The position numbers were made by a program, and so were the translations under genes. A stretch of 64,000 nt of DNA. Origin: Sphagnum compactum. Lineage: Eukaryota > Bryophyta > Sphagnopsida > Sphagnales. Positions within the stretch are counted from its first letter, which is position 1. Every line of letters starts with the position of its first letter. Positions 13,901 through 26,510 of this stretch are shown in pieces. The stretch spans positions 26,713,354 through 26,777,353 of the forward strand of contig OZ234494.1 of the NCBI GenBank assembly GCA_965153455.1, written 5' to 3'. Below the pieces are notes generated by a model, which saw only the letters and a list, made by a program, of their open reading frames with translations, had not been told where the DNA came from and ran no database searches.

Positions 13901-16900
13901 ACAAGAATGTGACTAAAATCAGTATGATTATAGAAGGGGTTTACTATATGAGTTTCTAAAGTAACTAGTGCACATAAGAATGATGCACTTGTCCTTTGGA
14001 ATGCAAATTTTCTAATTTTCACAAGATTGTAATAGAATGAAAATTGGCAAATTTAAAAGATTAAAAATAAATAGCAATTTTTTATTTAGTTACAAAAATG
14101 AAGTGGAGTTTTGAAATTATTCAAAAATGATATATTACTACCAAATAGGGTGTTTTAAGCAAGTTTTATGATGTAATTGGTGTACATTTACACAAAGACA
14201 CAAATATGAAACAATTAGACATTAATGATTGTCATAGTTTTGTTTTTAAAAAAAACCCAAGTCAATTATATGTAATTTTAAAATACAAAATATATGTATT
14301 TTAAGTTGTACTAATATGTATATCCAACTTTGGGACAAATTGTGTACACCATAGCTTGGAAATACCCTTTTGGTTTATGTTGAGGACTTTTGAAATTAAG
14401 TAACTTTCAATACCATTTTGCAAAGGATCCTTTTAATTGCATAAATAAAATCTTGTTGATTTCCAAAAACAATATTGCACATTAAAAACTATTAATCACT
14501 TTTAGAAAACACAAATTCAAATAATCAAATTGATTTAAAAACATTATGCTTCAATTTTTCAATATATTTAAAATTTAAGAGTCTTTGATCACATATAAAT
14601 GAGAAACAAAGTAATACATGATGTGTAATTTTTTTAAGGAAAAACTTATAATATGAGAAGTCGAACCATAATATAATGCATACATATTGGTATGATTTGA
14701 CCATTTTTCAAACTCATCACAAATCATGCACATTGTGAAAATGAATGTTTATTCACTAATGATATTAACACAGCGAGTCAGGTATTTGTCATCAGTATAA
14801 AACATAGATAAGCCAAGTTGCAAATAACTTCACACAAAAATTTAAATGCACAAAATGTGATTTTGAGGCCAAAAGACTCTACCACTCCTTGGACAAATGA
14901 GTGATTTCAATTGTTATGATTGTGAATGTGCCAAGAAGGCAAGTTTATACCACTAGCAATCTAGTATGAACAAAATATGATAAGAGTTCAATGGTCATCT
15001 AAATATTATCATGTGTTGAAATTGATAATTAATCAATTAATCATAAGGAAATAAATTACCTTCCCATATCTAATTTTATACTAACAACTTACAAGAAGCA
15101 TATTATTCCATATTGTTAGGTTTGGAATAACATATATCTTGTTAGGTTTTTTAATATGGGCATTGAAATTGGATGACAAGTTAATTTAAATGAGGATTAT
15201 TCAAATTGGAAAACACCTAGGGCACATCAATATAAAACACATTTTAATTCGCAAGACCTTAAACTTCATGAAATCTTTCGTCCTTAAAAAGTTATATATT
15301 GACAAGTTCAAGAGGTTGATTTCAAAGTGATGAGAAATAGAAATAGCTCCACCAATATTCTATACGAGTAAATGGTAGCCACTTTTCAATGATGAATACA
15401 TTCTAAGTACCTAATATTTTTCAAACTTACAAACCAAATTATTGACTTGGGCATAATCTAATATGAACCTTTTGTGAGAGTATAAAATAATGATAGAATT
15501 TTCAGTAAAAATTTAGGTGATATGATAATGAACATGTGGATTTTTTTTCAATCAAAGTACAATAGATACAAGAAAACTTATAAAATTTAAACAAACCATT
15601 CTAATATGTTTTTTACATATAAATTTTATTTTACATATATGAAAATGTATGAACCATTTGCACATAAACAACATATATGATTTTCATTTTAAATTCCAAT
15701 ATATATTTTTCCAATTTTCCAAAAAGGCAAAAACCTTATTAAATCAAAGATGAATGTGTGGACAACTTGAAAGATTGTATGGGGTTTGGAGTGGAATGAT
15801 CGAGACTTGTTAGTATGCAATTGGGTGATGTAAAATTTTTGTGGTTTTCAAATCTATTTTTCATGTTTCTAGACAACAATACCTTTTAAATGAAAAAAAG
15901 AAGATGACATTTATATTATCTCAATTTAATTTTTTTATTTCACCCATCTTGTGTATTAAGGAGGTTGATCTTCAAATTCAAAATCATAGAGACTCTTGGA
16001 AATATGTTCCATGATATTTGAACTAAAGTTCATAATTGACATTCAACAACATTTAATATCAAGTAATAGCTCTTATTCCACATTACCACCAAATGATTTG
16101 TTTTACTCTTTTAGAAAGTGCATGTTTTGATAGTCCTTTCTCTTAGATAATCACATTTATTAGTTTTATTTGGGGACTACAATTTGCTACTAGTTCAATA
16201 ATCAAGACGATTTCATATTAATCAACAAATATTAAATATAATTATGGATTACTTGGCTAAGTCTATGATTTTTAAACAACTTCTATTTCTAAGCATTAGG
16301 TGCACAATCATGTGTAAGAAATAACATTATTAATCATTTTGCATGTGTATTTCAGTTGATCAAATTTTTTCAAATTCACAAAAGTGGCAAATTTTTACAA
16401 AAAATTATAACTCGCATCATACATTGAAAACACACAATTGTTTTCAATTTATTTTTTTAAAGTGAAAATCTGACGTAGATAAGTTCATGTCCCAAGATTA
16501 GAGCACATTTGTGAATTGAATATACATGCAACTATATTTGTTTTGCTCTTTATGCTTTCGTAATATATGTGAAACAAACAACTAGCATAATTTCATATTG
16601 CACTACACCAACAAAATGGGGTTTTAATGTTTAATTTATTATCAATAGATAATTTTCCTTCCTAAATTCAAAAAGAAAATAGGTTTTTCTTTCCATGATG
16701 AAACTATGCATACAAACTTTTGCTCTTGTAGAGACATAAAAGGTTATGGCATAACTCATAAATTGCATCCAAGTAGTCTTGCAAAGGCATGATGAGATAT
16801 GCCATAATTTGATAAATTGGATAAGGTATAACATGGATGACCTTTAGCTTAAATAAGTTGTGGTTAAGATGAGCAAGTCAAAGTAGATTAGGTTTGAAGT

Positions 16901-19724
16901 TTAAGTTTTCCCTCTTTATATTTCCCCCCAACTTGCCTTCAACAATCATAGTGGAATCAAAGTGTGGTAGTTCAAGCTCAATATTATTTTTGAATACACA
17001 TATAATGGTAAAGAAAAAGTTGAATAACTATAGCCATGGATGCTTCTTCATCTAAGGTGTTATTTTGGTTCCTTGCCATCTAAGGATGAAGTTAATGACT
17101 AAGTGGTCATCTTTCACGATTTAGTTGTTTTGTGTAAGACTTAGACTCAACCTCTAGAAATCAAAATCATATTAGACTAAGCATAATTGATTGTGACATG
17201 AAATATTATCACACCATGAATGTTGCCAAGGTTATTGGTATTATCTATCTTTTTGTAATTCAATATAAGATTGGTAGTAGGATGTGAAAAGTATATGAGA
17301 AATCTTTATAAATCCACAAAATTTGTGTGATGTGAAAATTTATTTAAGCATGGGAAGAATGTGTTGGGCCTAGCTTTTGTTTCCATAGTAAAGGAATGTT
17401 ATGTGATAAGAGTAAAGGATGTTTCACATCACTTCTTTTTTCCTTTATGCTTCATACTATTTTACCCAAGTAGATCTAGATATGTTGACAACCAATTTTT
17501 TTTCTGTAGACATTTTGTGTAAATGTTTACTTTTGAGACTTGACTTTTTGTAGTTTTTATAGTTTGTGACTCACTCATATAAAGTTTTGCATACTTCATT
17601 GCACATCATTGCTAGTACGATGGGAAAAAAAATGATGAAAAACTTTTGCTTGTGAGAAAAGAAAAATAGAAGTCAATGGGAATACATTGAATTTGATGCT
17701 TCTTATGTTGAATTGTTATCCACACAATTAGTAAAAAGTGTGAAACCAAAAATGGTGTTCAATCTACAACTTAACAAATTCCCAAGACTAAGAATGCATT
17801 GAATTACAGACTTCTTTCGAATGAAAAATTACAATATCAAAAATGATTTTCAACCTACGGATTAAAAAAATTCAAAAAGCTTCAAATCATGCCCCATTGA
17901 CATATAAAGTGGTTGTTTATGATTTATATGTATATTGTGCAACATTAGATTTGTGCCCAACATTATGAAAATTAACAAAGTCACACACATGAAAAGATGC
18001 ACACAAATGAGATTTTAGACTAAAAAAGAAGAGGAATTAGAGGCACATATTAACTTAATTATTGTTCATTTTTTTGTGTTTTTTAAAAAACTTGGATTCT
18101 TGCAATTGTAAGTGAATACATCTTGGAATGTGGTAGACAAAAATTCAAAGCTTACATTTTGAATAAGCCCTCCAAACACATAAAATAGTTTAATAAAACT
18201 TTATTCACATGGAATTGGGTTTCGACCACAATGTTGAAAACCAAGTCCTTTAAAAAATTAATGTAATAAAATCATGACATGTAGCATACGTGGCCTTATA
18301 GTTGTAGGGACCATAATTCTAGTAATGTTTTGGCTTGTTGTGGATTTGTAAAAGGTTCAACGAACATTTTAAGAGACAAATTGACGGATTTAAGGGTTGA
18401 AATGCATTTTTCTTGTGATATGGACATATTGATATTTAAGATGTGGGGATCTAATGGACACCGTTAGATGTATAATTTCATGATTTGGGTTGAAGATGGG
18501 TGGAGATCCAATAGTTGGATCTCTAGAATTAGTTTATATTGTGCCTTGTTGATTATTAAGTTTTGCCTTCTAGAATTGGTAGCATATACATATTTGGGGG
18601 CGGGGGGAGGGGTGTGAGGGTGTAGAACTTTTACCATTTGGTGAATTTGATTTTCACAAATGTGAAAATTTAATATTTTTTAGGGTTTGTAGTTGCCCAA
18701 TCATTATTACAAACCATGATTTATACATTACTAACATCACAACTAAGCAAATTGAAAAGTTGCGAAGCTTACTAGTTTGAAATGATTGTGTTTGATTTGA
18801 CAAACATCAAAATTAAATATGTCCAATTTTATGAAGACAAATATCTAATCAAATGAGACTTTACAATATACAAATGGTAGATGTGACGATAATAAAACTG
18901 AGAAATTATCATTGAATTATTTTAAACCATGTATAAAAATCATTAATTGGTTCAAACATTTGATTAAGATTATAATTCTTTGAAAATTTAAGTAACAAAA
19001 AGAATTTGTAAAAAAATCCACTTTGGGACAAGTTGCACAAGAAAAATAGTTTTTCAAATAGTTTTTAGATTTTTATTTGGCCACCATCAAGCACCTTTTT
19101 GTTTTTTTCAACTATGGCCTCCGAATGTCCCAAAGCATAGTTGTACATTCATTAATGTTGATGCATGTCTAGGATTATGCGTTTCCGAGTTGCAAATTGG
19201 GTTAGCTTAAAACACACAATAACTTGGAGAGCATTAGCCATTGGAAGAGTGACATTGGGTTGTTTAAGGACCTCTTTTTAACTTGTGATAAAACGATGAC
19301 ACAAATTAGTGTTTAGAAACTTTAAGTTTCAAAAGTAATTGTTTATAATTTTTTAGTACACAATATTTTGCTTTACAAGCACTTCCTAATTGAGTTAGAA
19401 TCTCCATTACCCATCCTTAGTTTTAGATATCACAATTGTAGCAATTCAACTTGGACTTAGGTCCTCTCCTTTTTTGCTCCATGTTGCTAGACTTCTTCCA
19501 GTTGGTGCTTTTCTAAAAATAGAGTTTGACAAAGACTACAACTTCTACAACAACTTGAAAAAGAACACTATGTATAAAAGGTCAACTGGAAGAGGCAATA
19601 AATAAGTACCTTTATTGAAGGCTTTGATGAGAGAATTATTTGGGTACTCATTTACAAGGTCAACTGGTTGTGAGGCTTAGAAATCTAGGAAAATGGGTTG
19701 ATTAGGAGTTTTAGCAAAATGTTA
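10986..19724. other. Long AT-rich intergenic stretch, no gene seen
   Basis: Nearly 9 kb of very AT-rich, CpG-poor DNA. The longest open frames are about 100 codons or less and show no motif. The least AT-rich parts are 12.0-12.2 kb and 12.53-12.70 kb. The second has a related copy at 60.13-60.22 kb. A poly-G-rich patch lies near 18597-18620. It is most likely old decayed transposon DNA; no terminal structure could be recognised. Confidence 0.5.
12533..12700 (-). repeat. Dispersed repeat, copy 1 (related to 60125-60222)
   Basis: Read on the minus strand, this segment contains TTAGTAGTCTCC-ACCTACTTGCAGTC-CAGTTTCAGTTTTATGGGTG followed by GAAAGAAAAAAGAAAAAG. It closely resembles plus-strand 60150-60222 (TACTAGTCTTCC, ACCTATTTGCAATC, TTTTAGTTTTATGGGTG, GAAAGAAAAAAG). 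The two copies are inverted relative to each other. The class is unknown. Confidence 0.6.
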
Positions 19725-19734
19725 CGCTATGTTA

Positions 19735-20055
19735 AGCATAGTTCAAATTTCTTAGGTTCATGAATCATTTAGGTTCAAAATTATGTTAAATAGACCTATT
19801 TCAAGTTTCTTAGGTTCATGAATAATTAGGTTCAAAATTATTCTGAGTATGGTTCAAGTTTTCATGAATGATTTAGGTTCAAATTTGTGCTTAGTATGGT
19901 TCAAAGTTTCTTAGGTTCATGATTGATTAGGTTCAAAATTATGTTAAGTATGGTTCAAGTTTCTTAGGTTCATGAATGATTAGGTTCAAAATTATGTTAA
20001 GTATGGTTCAAGTTTCTTAGGTTCATGAATCATTAGGTTCAAAATTTATGTTTAG
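19735..20055. repeat. 53-bp tandem repeat, about 6 copies
   Basis: TTAGGTTCATGA(A/T)T and GTATGGTTCAAGTTTC alternate with TTAGGTTCAAAATTATGTTAAG. Repeat starts fall near 19752, 19810, 19861, 19911, 19964 and 20017. The last three copies are nearly identical and the earlier ones diverged. AT-rich minisatellite, non-coding. Confidence 0.85.
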
Positions 20056-20930
20056 ATTAGTTTTAATAATCTCTTTTAAATTTGGGAAAGGATGAAAAGA
20101 GGTCTAATTTAGGTCAAAATGTATGATGACTGCAAGTTGACTACTTAATAATAAGCTTGTGCACTAGAATCCAAAGCCACCCAAAAAAGCCTACATTCTT
20201 GTAGCAACATACTTGTGTCCCCATCTCGTGATCTCACATGAAATGACACAATGATCCGTAGATCGGGGAAGACTTTCTAAAATGACTTTTTAAACCATTA
20301 CGATGGTGGATCTTCTTTTGGATCATATGTAAACTTTTGGTGCTACGGTTTTTTGGATCATATGTAAACTTTTGTTGCTACGGTTTTGACTTCACGACTA
20401 CACTCAGCATAAGATAACCATACAGACATGATCTCCTCCCTTGGCCTTTTTCTTCTCAACAGTCTTTATGTTAGTGCTTTCGGGTTTGACTAGATCCGGT
20501 ATAATAGATACAATGATGATATTTCTTGCATTCTAATTTGGTCCTTAGGAGTTTTGCTCAAGTGTTGATCTACACACATGAGGAACTTGATGTACCATGG
20601 AGTTGGTTTTTCCACCTAGGAATGATGGGAATTGCCACCCTTCCTTTTGGTGATAACTCAGGTCACCTTGGGTAAACCAGCACCTACACTGGTACCACCA
20701 CGTTACAAGCCTTGAATTTTTTTGACGTTCTAACCATGGTAAATATCTTGTCCTATGATTAATTCAGTGTCTCTTTGAGTCCAAATTTTACCTTTCCTGG
20801 TTAAATACAGGGTTTTTTTTTTTTTCAAATTTCTCAACTAGGTGCACTGGCTAGGATCCTCAGCATTAATTAGCAGTAAATGGCAATTGTCCTGGTGGAG
20901 AAGTAGATTTTTTTTGAATCCTGCCTAATT
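20056..20930. other. Intergenic DNA, no gene seen
   Basis: Unremarkable sequence. A short direct repeat TTTTGGATCATATGTAAACTTTTG occurs twice near 20310-20375 (listed here by its word, not as a separate element). No coding or RNA feature is supported. Confidence 0.45.
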
Positions 20931-21085
20931 CTGGCGACCTTCAGCAACACACTGTCTAAATCTGGCGACTTCTAGCTTTTTTTTCCTGAAGATATGGCGA
21001 TTTTTTTTTTAAATTTCAAAATTCCCTTTGTTAGATTCGCCAGCCCTTTTTTTTTTGTCGCCAAGTGGCGAAAATTCGCCACCAA
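20931..21085 (+). repeat. Dispersed repeat with GGCGA motifs, copy 1
   Basis: Contains TGGCGACCTTCAGC, CTGTCTAAATCTGGCGACTT and ends with CGCCAAGTGGCGAAAATTCG. The same words in the same order and orientation occur at 49197-49365 in front of the PAE gene. The terminal part holds two overlapping inverted repeats (TCGCCA-AG-TGGCGA and TGGCGAA-AA-TTCGCCA). Probably an old non-autonomous element. Confidence 0.65.
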
Positions 21086-21287
21086 AAAAAAAACGCTGGT
21101 TAAATATGGTGACTAAATGGCCTCAATCAAGATCCCACACATCCTTATTGCAGACACTACAAAAAGTAATGTTTGCTTTTTTTTTCTTCTGGTTTGCCCT
21201 TGGTCCCATCCATCTTAAAGATGAGAAAAAGATGAATGATGCCCAGACACACATTTTAGGTCCTGTTATGCACACTTTGGGCATGCA

Positions 21288-21341
21288 ATAGACAATAAGA
21301 GGCATATTGGCATAATAATAATATGCCTCATAGTGTCTATT
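21288..21341. repeat. 54-nt hairpin, 22-bp arms
   Basis: Arms 21288-21309 and 21320-21341 are inverted copies with two mismatches (core GAGGCATATT / AATATGCCTC) around a 10-nt loop. A second small inverted repeat (TAAACAC-CTGAA-GTGTTTA) follows directly at 21341-21359. It may be part of an element spanning 21.1-21.5 kb whose words recur loosely at 34.58-34.76 kb. Confidence 0.7.
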
Positions 21342-21971
21342 AAACACCTGAAGTGTTTATAGTAAGACACAAAATTTGCATCTGGGCAGCACCAAGATGT
21401 GTCTGGCGATGAGCAGCCACATCGTGGGTCGGGCAATTGAGGAAAAAAGAAGCAATACTTTTGTACTCTCTGCAATAAGGACGCATAGCTGAGCTGACAT
21501 CCTCCCTTCCTGAAGATACCAGAATAGGTGCCGGTTCACACTGATCGTTACAAGTAGTGACGAGTGTCCCAGGCTTCCTTCAAGAGGATAACGAATTTCG
21601 TTCGGTTGCGAATCTGCGATGTATTTACATATCGAGCCTGTTCCACACCCTCAATTCGCATTACATTACATGTGGAACTGACACTACACTAAAAGTGGAA
21701 CCAACAGATGACTATGGGAAAAGCTCGAAAGCGTGCCTGAAAAGTGTCAATCGTCAAATACTGGAAGAAAAAATCACAGCACTTGTTTGAAATGTGCTGA
21801 CAAGTGCCAACATAATTCCTTTGGTTCAAACAACAGAACTTCTTCGAAGTAGACTCTCTGAGATTACCGCTAGTTTTCAAGGAAAAAATTGTCAGTTGAA
21901 CTGGTAGTGAAGAAAATCACAAACTAGAATTTTTAAGCATTATTATTAATTAGAACTTTCCAACTACCATA

Positions 21972-22047
21972 GCCTAAGGTCACGTTCATGGTTGACAAAC
22001 TGAATAATTTATTTATTTTTTTCAAAAAATGAATTCTTTTTAAAATT

Positions 22048-22088
<41 letters not shown>

Positions 22089-22247
22089 CCATCATCTACT
22101 ATAATATTGTGATATGAGTAATGAAATTATGCGGCGTGTAGTCTATGATAATTTATGATGGTTTTCAACATACTAATATCATATTTTTACAAAATTTCAT
22201 TTCACTATTTTTAGAATTATTATTTAATGACTAAACTGACCTTAGGG
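21972..22247. mobile_element. TA-flanked MITE, copy 1
   Basis: A 276-bp AT-rich element flanked by TA on both sides. The ends are inverted: GCCTAAGGTCA at the left, TGACCTTAGGG at the right. The interior matches 24235-24499 over most of its length (shared TTTTTTTCAAAAAATGAA, CCATCAT.TACTA, GTGTAGTCTATGATAAT, AATTTCATTTCA). A TA target duplication and short TIRs are typical of Tc1/mariner-type MITEs, but the TIR is not the classic Stowaway sequence. The copy carries an internal (AT)n expansion. Confidence 0.7.
22052..22086. repeat. (AT)n microsatellite inside MITE copy 1
   Basis: About 17 AT units, absent from the second MITE copy, so it expanded after insertion. Confidence 0.95.
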
Positions 22248-22249
22248 TA

Positions 22250-24234
22250 AGGTGTAAACCTAAAAATTCACCATATAAAATCAAAGTTGTCAGGGGGAGT
22301 TTTAGACGTCGGACTTGGACTTTTTCTATACATAACTCACTGTCGGCATGGCGCAGTCCCGTCACATGATCTACAAAAACTGCAAGAAAATTGGTAGCAG
22401 CGTCTTTTGAATAATATGTAGTTTGTCGGAATAACATGAAAAGATAAGGACATAACCCGAATGATGGTATCACCCTGTCTTTGGGCCTCCTTTCACCCCC
22501 CCAATCCCCTCTTTCAGTGGTATCGGCAAAGTAAAGACATTTTAATAAATCTCAGTGTGAAATGCTACAACTCACTATGAAATGTTGATACTCAGCACTT
22601 AATGCACAAGGTTCGAGACTAATTATAGTAGTTGTACAGTTAGGAGCAGTGAAAATATATGTAGTAGAAAGGAAAGACAGGATGGAACTCAGTTTACCAC
22701 CAAAATTGATGGTTTTCTGATTCATCCCCCCTTGAATGCTAATGTACTTTTTTGCAGGTTTTTCCTGAATCTCACAATGTGTATAACCAAACACAGAGTT
22801 CTGGTGCTGTGTTTTTCTTACTTTACGGATAACTCTATTACGTGGTTATCTGTGCACTTTTCAAATTCAAACCCATTTCGTAAAAAAAATAAATTATTTT
22901 CTTATGATTAGCTCTTTCCCTTCTCTCTATTAACTTAGTATGTTAAAAATTTCCAATTTTACAAAATAATGCATATGACTGATAGCATTTCAAACATATG
23001 TGGGCCATGGTTTTGTTTTTTTCAATTTTTTGATATATGAAAATTGGAAATAGATTCCCAAGATTTTTTTTCAAAAATCTAATATATTACACTAGAAAAA
23101 TGTAACATTCAATTGGGCCTCTTCATTGCATGCTACCTTTTCTAATGGGTTGTTAGGATCGTTTTTTCATGACTTTGTTCCTCTTCATTTTTCTCTTACA
23201 TTAATACCCCCACTTCCATGAGCATGGGTACGTAATTAGGCAAGTTATTATTTTTAGTTGAGTGTAATGTAAATGGAACTGAACTTGATCTTAAACTAAA
23301 TTGGGCTCTAAATAAATTATGAGGAAATCTCCAGCATTCGAATGACAACTTAATCTTTGAAGTGGGTGTTTTGGTTATTGCATTTTCTCTACAACATATT
23401 ATTTAGATTGTGTGTTTTGTTAAGTCTTTTTGGCTTTCAGTGTGTAACTTTTCTTCATTTTAGAAATAGAACAAAAAAAACTTTCTCAGCTGCAATCTGA
23501 TAGTGAATATAATTTAATTATTGCAAGCCCCCCAAGAGAAGGGATAGAAGACTAGTTGCATTTATTTATACAATATCTTTTGTTCAATAGATTGTATGAT
23601 GTAGCATAGATTTTTAGGACCACCCACATGGGTAAGTACTAAGTTCTGGGATCGTATTAGAGTCAACTTTGATTTGAATGGCAACTTCTTCACCTCAGCG
23701 ATAGACAAGACAAAATAAACCATAAAACCCGGAGGACTTCCCCTTTGAATTTTAAGTGTCCAAAACAGCTCAACTATGTCAATTTTTTTTATTACAAGTT
23801 GAAACCTCTCTCTCTCTCTCTCTCTTCACGAGAAAACAAGAGTGATTTTCATCCAAATCATTTGTCTCTTTGTCTTTGTTGGGGGCATGCCCCCACAGGG
23901 ACAGGGACTATCGCATTGGATCCAACTTCTGGAAGTTTTACCTTATTAAAACCAGTTTCACATTACGTGAAGTAGTTTTTTTGGTGAAAGTGTTTAGACT
24001 GTTTAGATTGGAACGGATTATTTTGGTGTTCGGACTGTGGACACAGTAGGTAAAGCTACAACATCTTATCTATTGGCAAGGCCAGCGTGTTTGTGATGCC
24101 TTGTTTCACATTCTTACAAGTCTTTGGGGCCCCACAAAGCAAAGTTCTGCACTCAAGGGAGAGAGAAAGTGTTGTTTTTCTCTTTTTTACCTCCCCCCCC
24201 CCCCCCCGGGGTTCATCCTTGGCTATACCATATA
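22250..24234. other. Intergenic DNA between the two MITE copies, no gene recognised
   Basis: No supported gene. 22.3-22.5 kb is less AT-rich and open on the minus strand for 80 codons, without a motif I know. A (CT)n run lies at 23806-23825. A perfect palindrome TGGGGGCATGCCCCCA lies at 23880-23895. A run of 15 C lies at 24193-24207. Confidence 0.45.
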
Positions 24235-24499
24235 GCCTAGGGTCAGTTTCCACATTGACAAAAATTAATAATTTTTTTTCAAAAAATGAACTCGTTTTTT
24301 AATCTTAAAATTATGTTTTTTTTCCATCATTTACTAAAATGTTGTGAAATTATTGAGTTGTGAAATTATTGAGCAGTGAAATTATTCAGAGTGTAGTCTA
24401 TGATAATTATGACAATTTTCAACATGTCAAACTTCATATTTTCCCAAAATTTCATTTCATCATTTTGAGGGTTATTTAATGATGAAACTGACCTTAGGG
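24235..24499. mobile_element. TA-flanked MITE, copy 2
   Basis: A 265-bp relative of 21972-22247 in the same orientation, flanked by TA at 24233-24234 and 24500-24501. Left end GCCTAGGGTCAGTTTC, right end GAAACTGACCTTAGGG, giving TIRs of about 15 bp with one or two mismatches. It has a local duplication of GTGAAATTATTGAG near 24340-24390. Confidence 0.72.
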
Positions 24500-24957
24500 T
24501 AGTAAGCGTATGTAAATGAAAAAGTATTGCTTCGACAGAGCATATTTTTAATGACTTATGTATGTGCAACTTAGTTGGATGGGCAAACAGATGCAACTTA
24601 CATGCTTTACCCTAATTGCACATGTTCAACTGGGGGCATCATGACAGCAATTTAGTTTTCAATGATGTTGGGAACCATGTGTGAACAGGTCATGATTTGT
24701 TGATGCAAAGATGGTCGGTCAATACCAACAATTTTTTTGTTGTTGTTCCGTGTTCATATTTGTTTAAGACATTACTCTAGATACTCCTAACCAACTTCAC
24801 AAACCATAGGTGTCAACAGTGCAGTAGGGTGCATGCAATGCAACCCATATTCGGTACCTCCTAACACCATAGCCCTTGCACATTGTAAACGAGATGGTCA
24901 ACTGCCTAATGGAAACAGCGTGTAATTGTCTAGCCAAAAATAGTCCCCAATTTTGCT

Positions 24958-25565
24958 GCATGCAAAAAGAAAAGGTCAAGAAATCCAGCAAAAGGAACAG
25001 AGTTTATTGACAGTGTTCAGTTGGACGAACGAATAACCCGTGCTTTGCTTTGTGACCATAAGGACTAGACCAAAGGTCAATGCCTTAGTACACCAATTCT
25101 CCCAATGAAAAAGGGGGACTATAGTGAACGGAGCACCCCACCAGCACACCATGAAGGATGAATGATAAGTGGTCAGGAAACAGTTTTCTGTTGGGTTTCA
25201 GTTGCCTAGCTAACCACAGTGGTTATCTCAGTTGCTTCTCTTTCTAGCTACCCACTAACAACCTGTTAGTAGGTGGGTAGTAAAAACCGCAACTGAGATA
25301 ACCACCGTGGTTAGCTAGGCAACTGAAACCCAACAGAAAACTGTTTCCTGACCACTTACCATTCATCCTTCATGGTGTGCTGGTGGGGTGCTCCGTTCAC
25401 TATAGTCCCCCTTTTTTCATTTGAGAATCGGTGTACTAAGGCATTGACCTCTGGTCTAGTCCTTGTGGTCACAAAGCAAAGCACGGGTTATTCTTTCGTC
25501 CAACTGAACACCGTCAATAAACTCCGTTCATTTTGCTGGATTTCTTGACCTTGTCTTTTGCATGC
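24958..25565. mobile_element. 608-bp fold-back (long inverted repeat)
   Basis: The left arm 24958-25235 and right arm 25289-25565 are inverted copies that look about 95% identical over some 277 bp. The 53-bp spacer folds further (CTACCCACTAACA / TGTTAGTAGGTGGGTAG), so the whole segment can form one continuous hairpin. It begins and ends at GCATGC. No protein is encoded. Single right-arm-like relatives occur at 30590-30730 and 31738-31880. It could be a fold-back or MITE transposon, or a hairpin-RNA locus. Confidence 0.85.
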
Positions 25566-25710
25566 GGCTGTTAGTAGGTGGGTAGTAGAAACAGCCCTTA
25601 CCTATGTATAATAAACCCATCTACTTACCTAGCCATTACCTATTGTCTTGCCTATCTACCCATATGTGAGACCTATTTCTTACGGAATTGGTTACCAAGG
25701 TGAAACCAAA
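25566..25710. repeat. Inverted flank repeat, left copy
   Basis: Contains CAGCCCTTACCTATGTA, TACTTACCTAGCCATT and GGTTACCAAGGTGAAACC. The reverse complement of 31295-31435 has the same words in the same order. The two copies therefore form a diverged inverted pair around the reverse-transcriptase relic. Confidence 0.6.
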
Positions 25711-26473
25711 TATTAACTCAGTTGAGGTTCATCCACAACTGCATAACAACCAATGTTTGGGCGGATATAAGATTTTTTTCAATATCCAATGGTTTCAATT
25801 ATTCGTCAATTTGTTATCCATCGATTCCAATTATTATTATTATTATTATTTTCAAATATTGGATTTCAATCTGGATAGATATCTGCCAACACTAATATCC
25901 ATCGATATCCTAACATTTCAAATAACAAAATACAACATTTTCTTTTTCAAAATTATATTCAAATAAAGTTACAAGTTCAAAAGTTAATCTCATTCAAATT
26001 CATCTTCATATTGTTCTAATTCTTCTTTCGAAATAGCATTGGCCTCAACTCTAAATACACCTAACAAGATTTTTGGGGTGTGCATGTGATGCCTTGTGCA
26101 ATTTTGAGCAAAGAGTTTTGAACTAATGTTTTGCAAAAAAAAAATATAATAATAATAATAATAATAATAAAAGATATTTTAGAATAAACACTAGAAAGTA
26201 GGTTGATGGTAATACTAATGCTTGCTTCCCTAATGGTGTGACTTCAAACTTGGGTATGTAATACTAGAACATTCAAAAAAAATCTTTATCCTTAAGCAAG
26301 ACAATTATTAATGATGAAAGACAAGAACTGCCCAATGTATAAAACCACACAACCATCTATAAATGGGCTCTAAACATAGGTTGTTATGAATCTTTTAGGG
26401 TATCCCAAGGCTGCTTAGATACCTCAAGATCTTAAGGAACATAAGAGATGGTGATCATTGACCCCCTCCCCCC

Positions 26474-26510
<37 letters not shown>

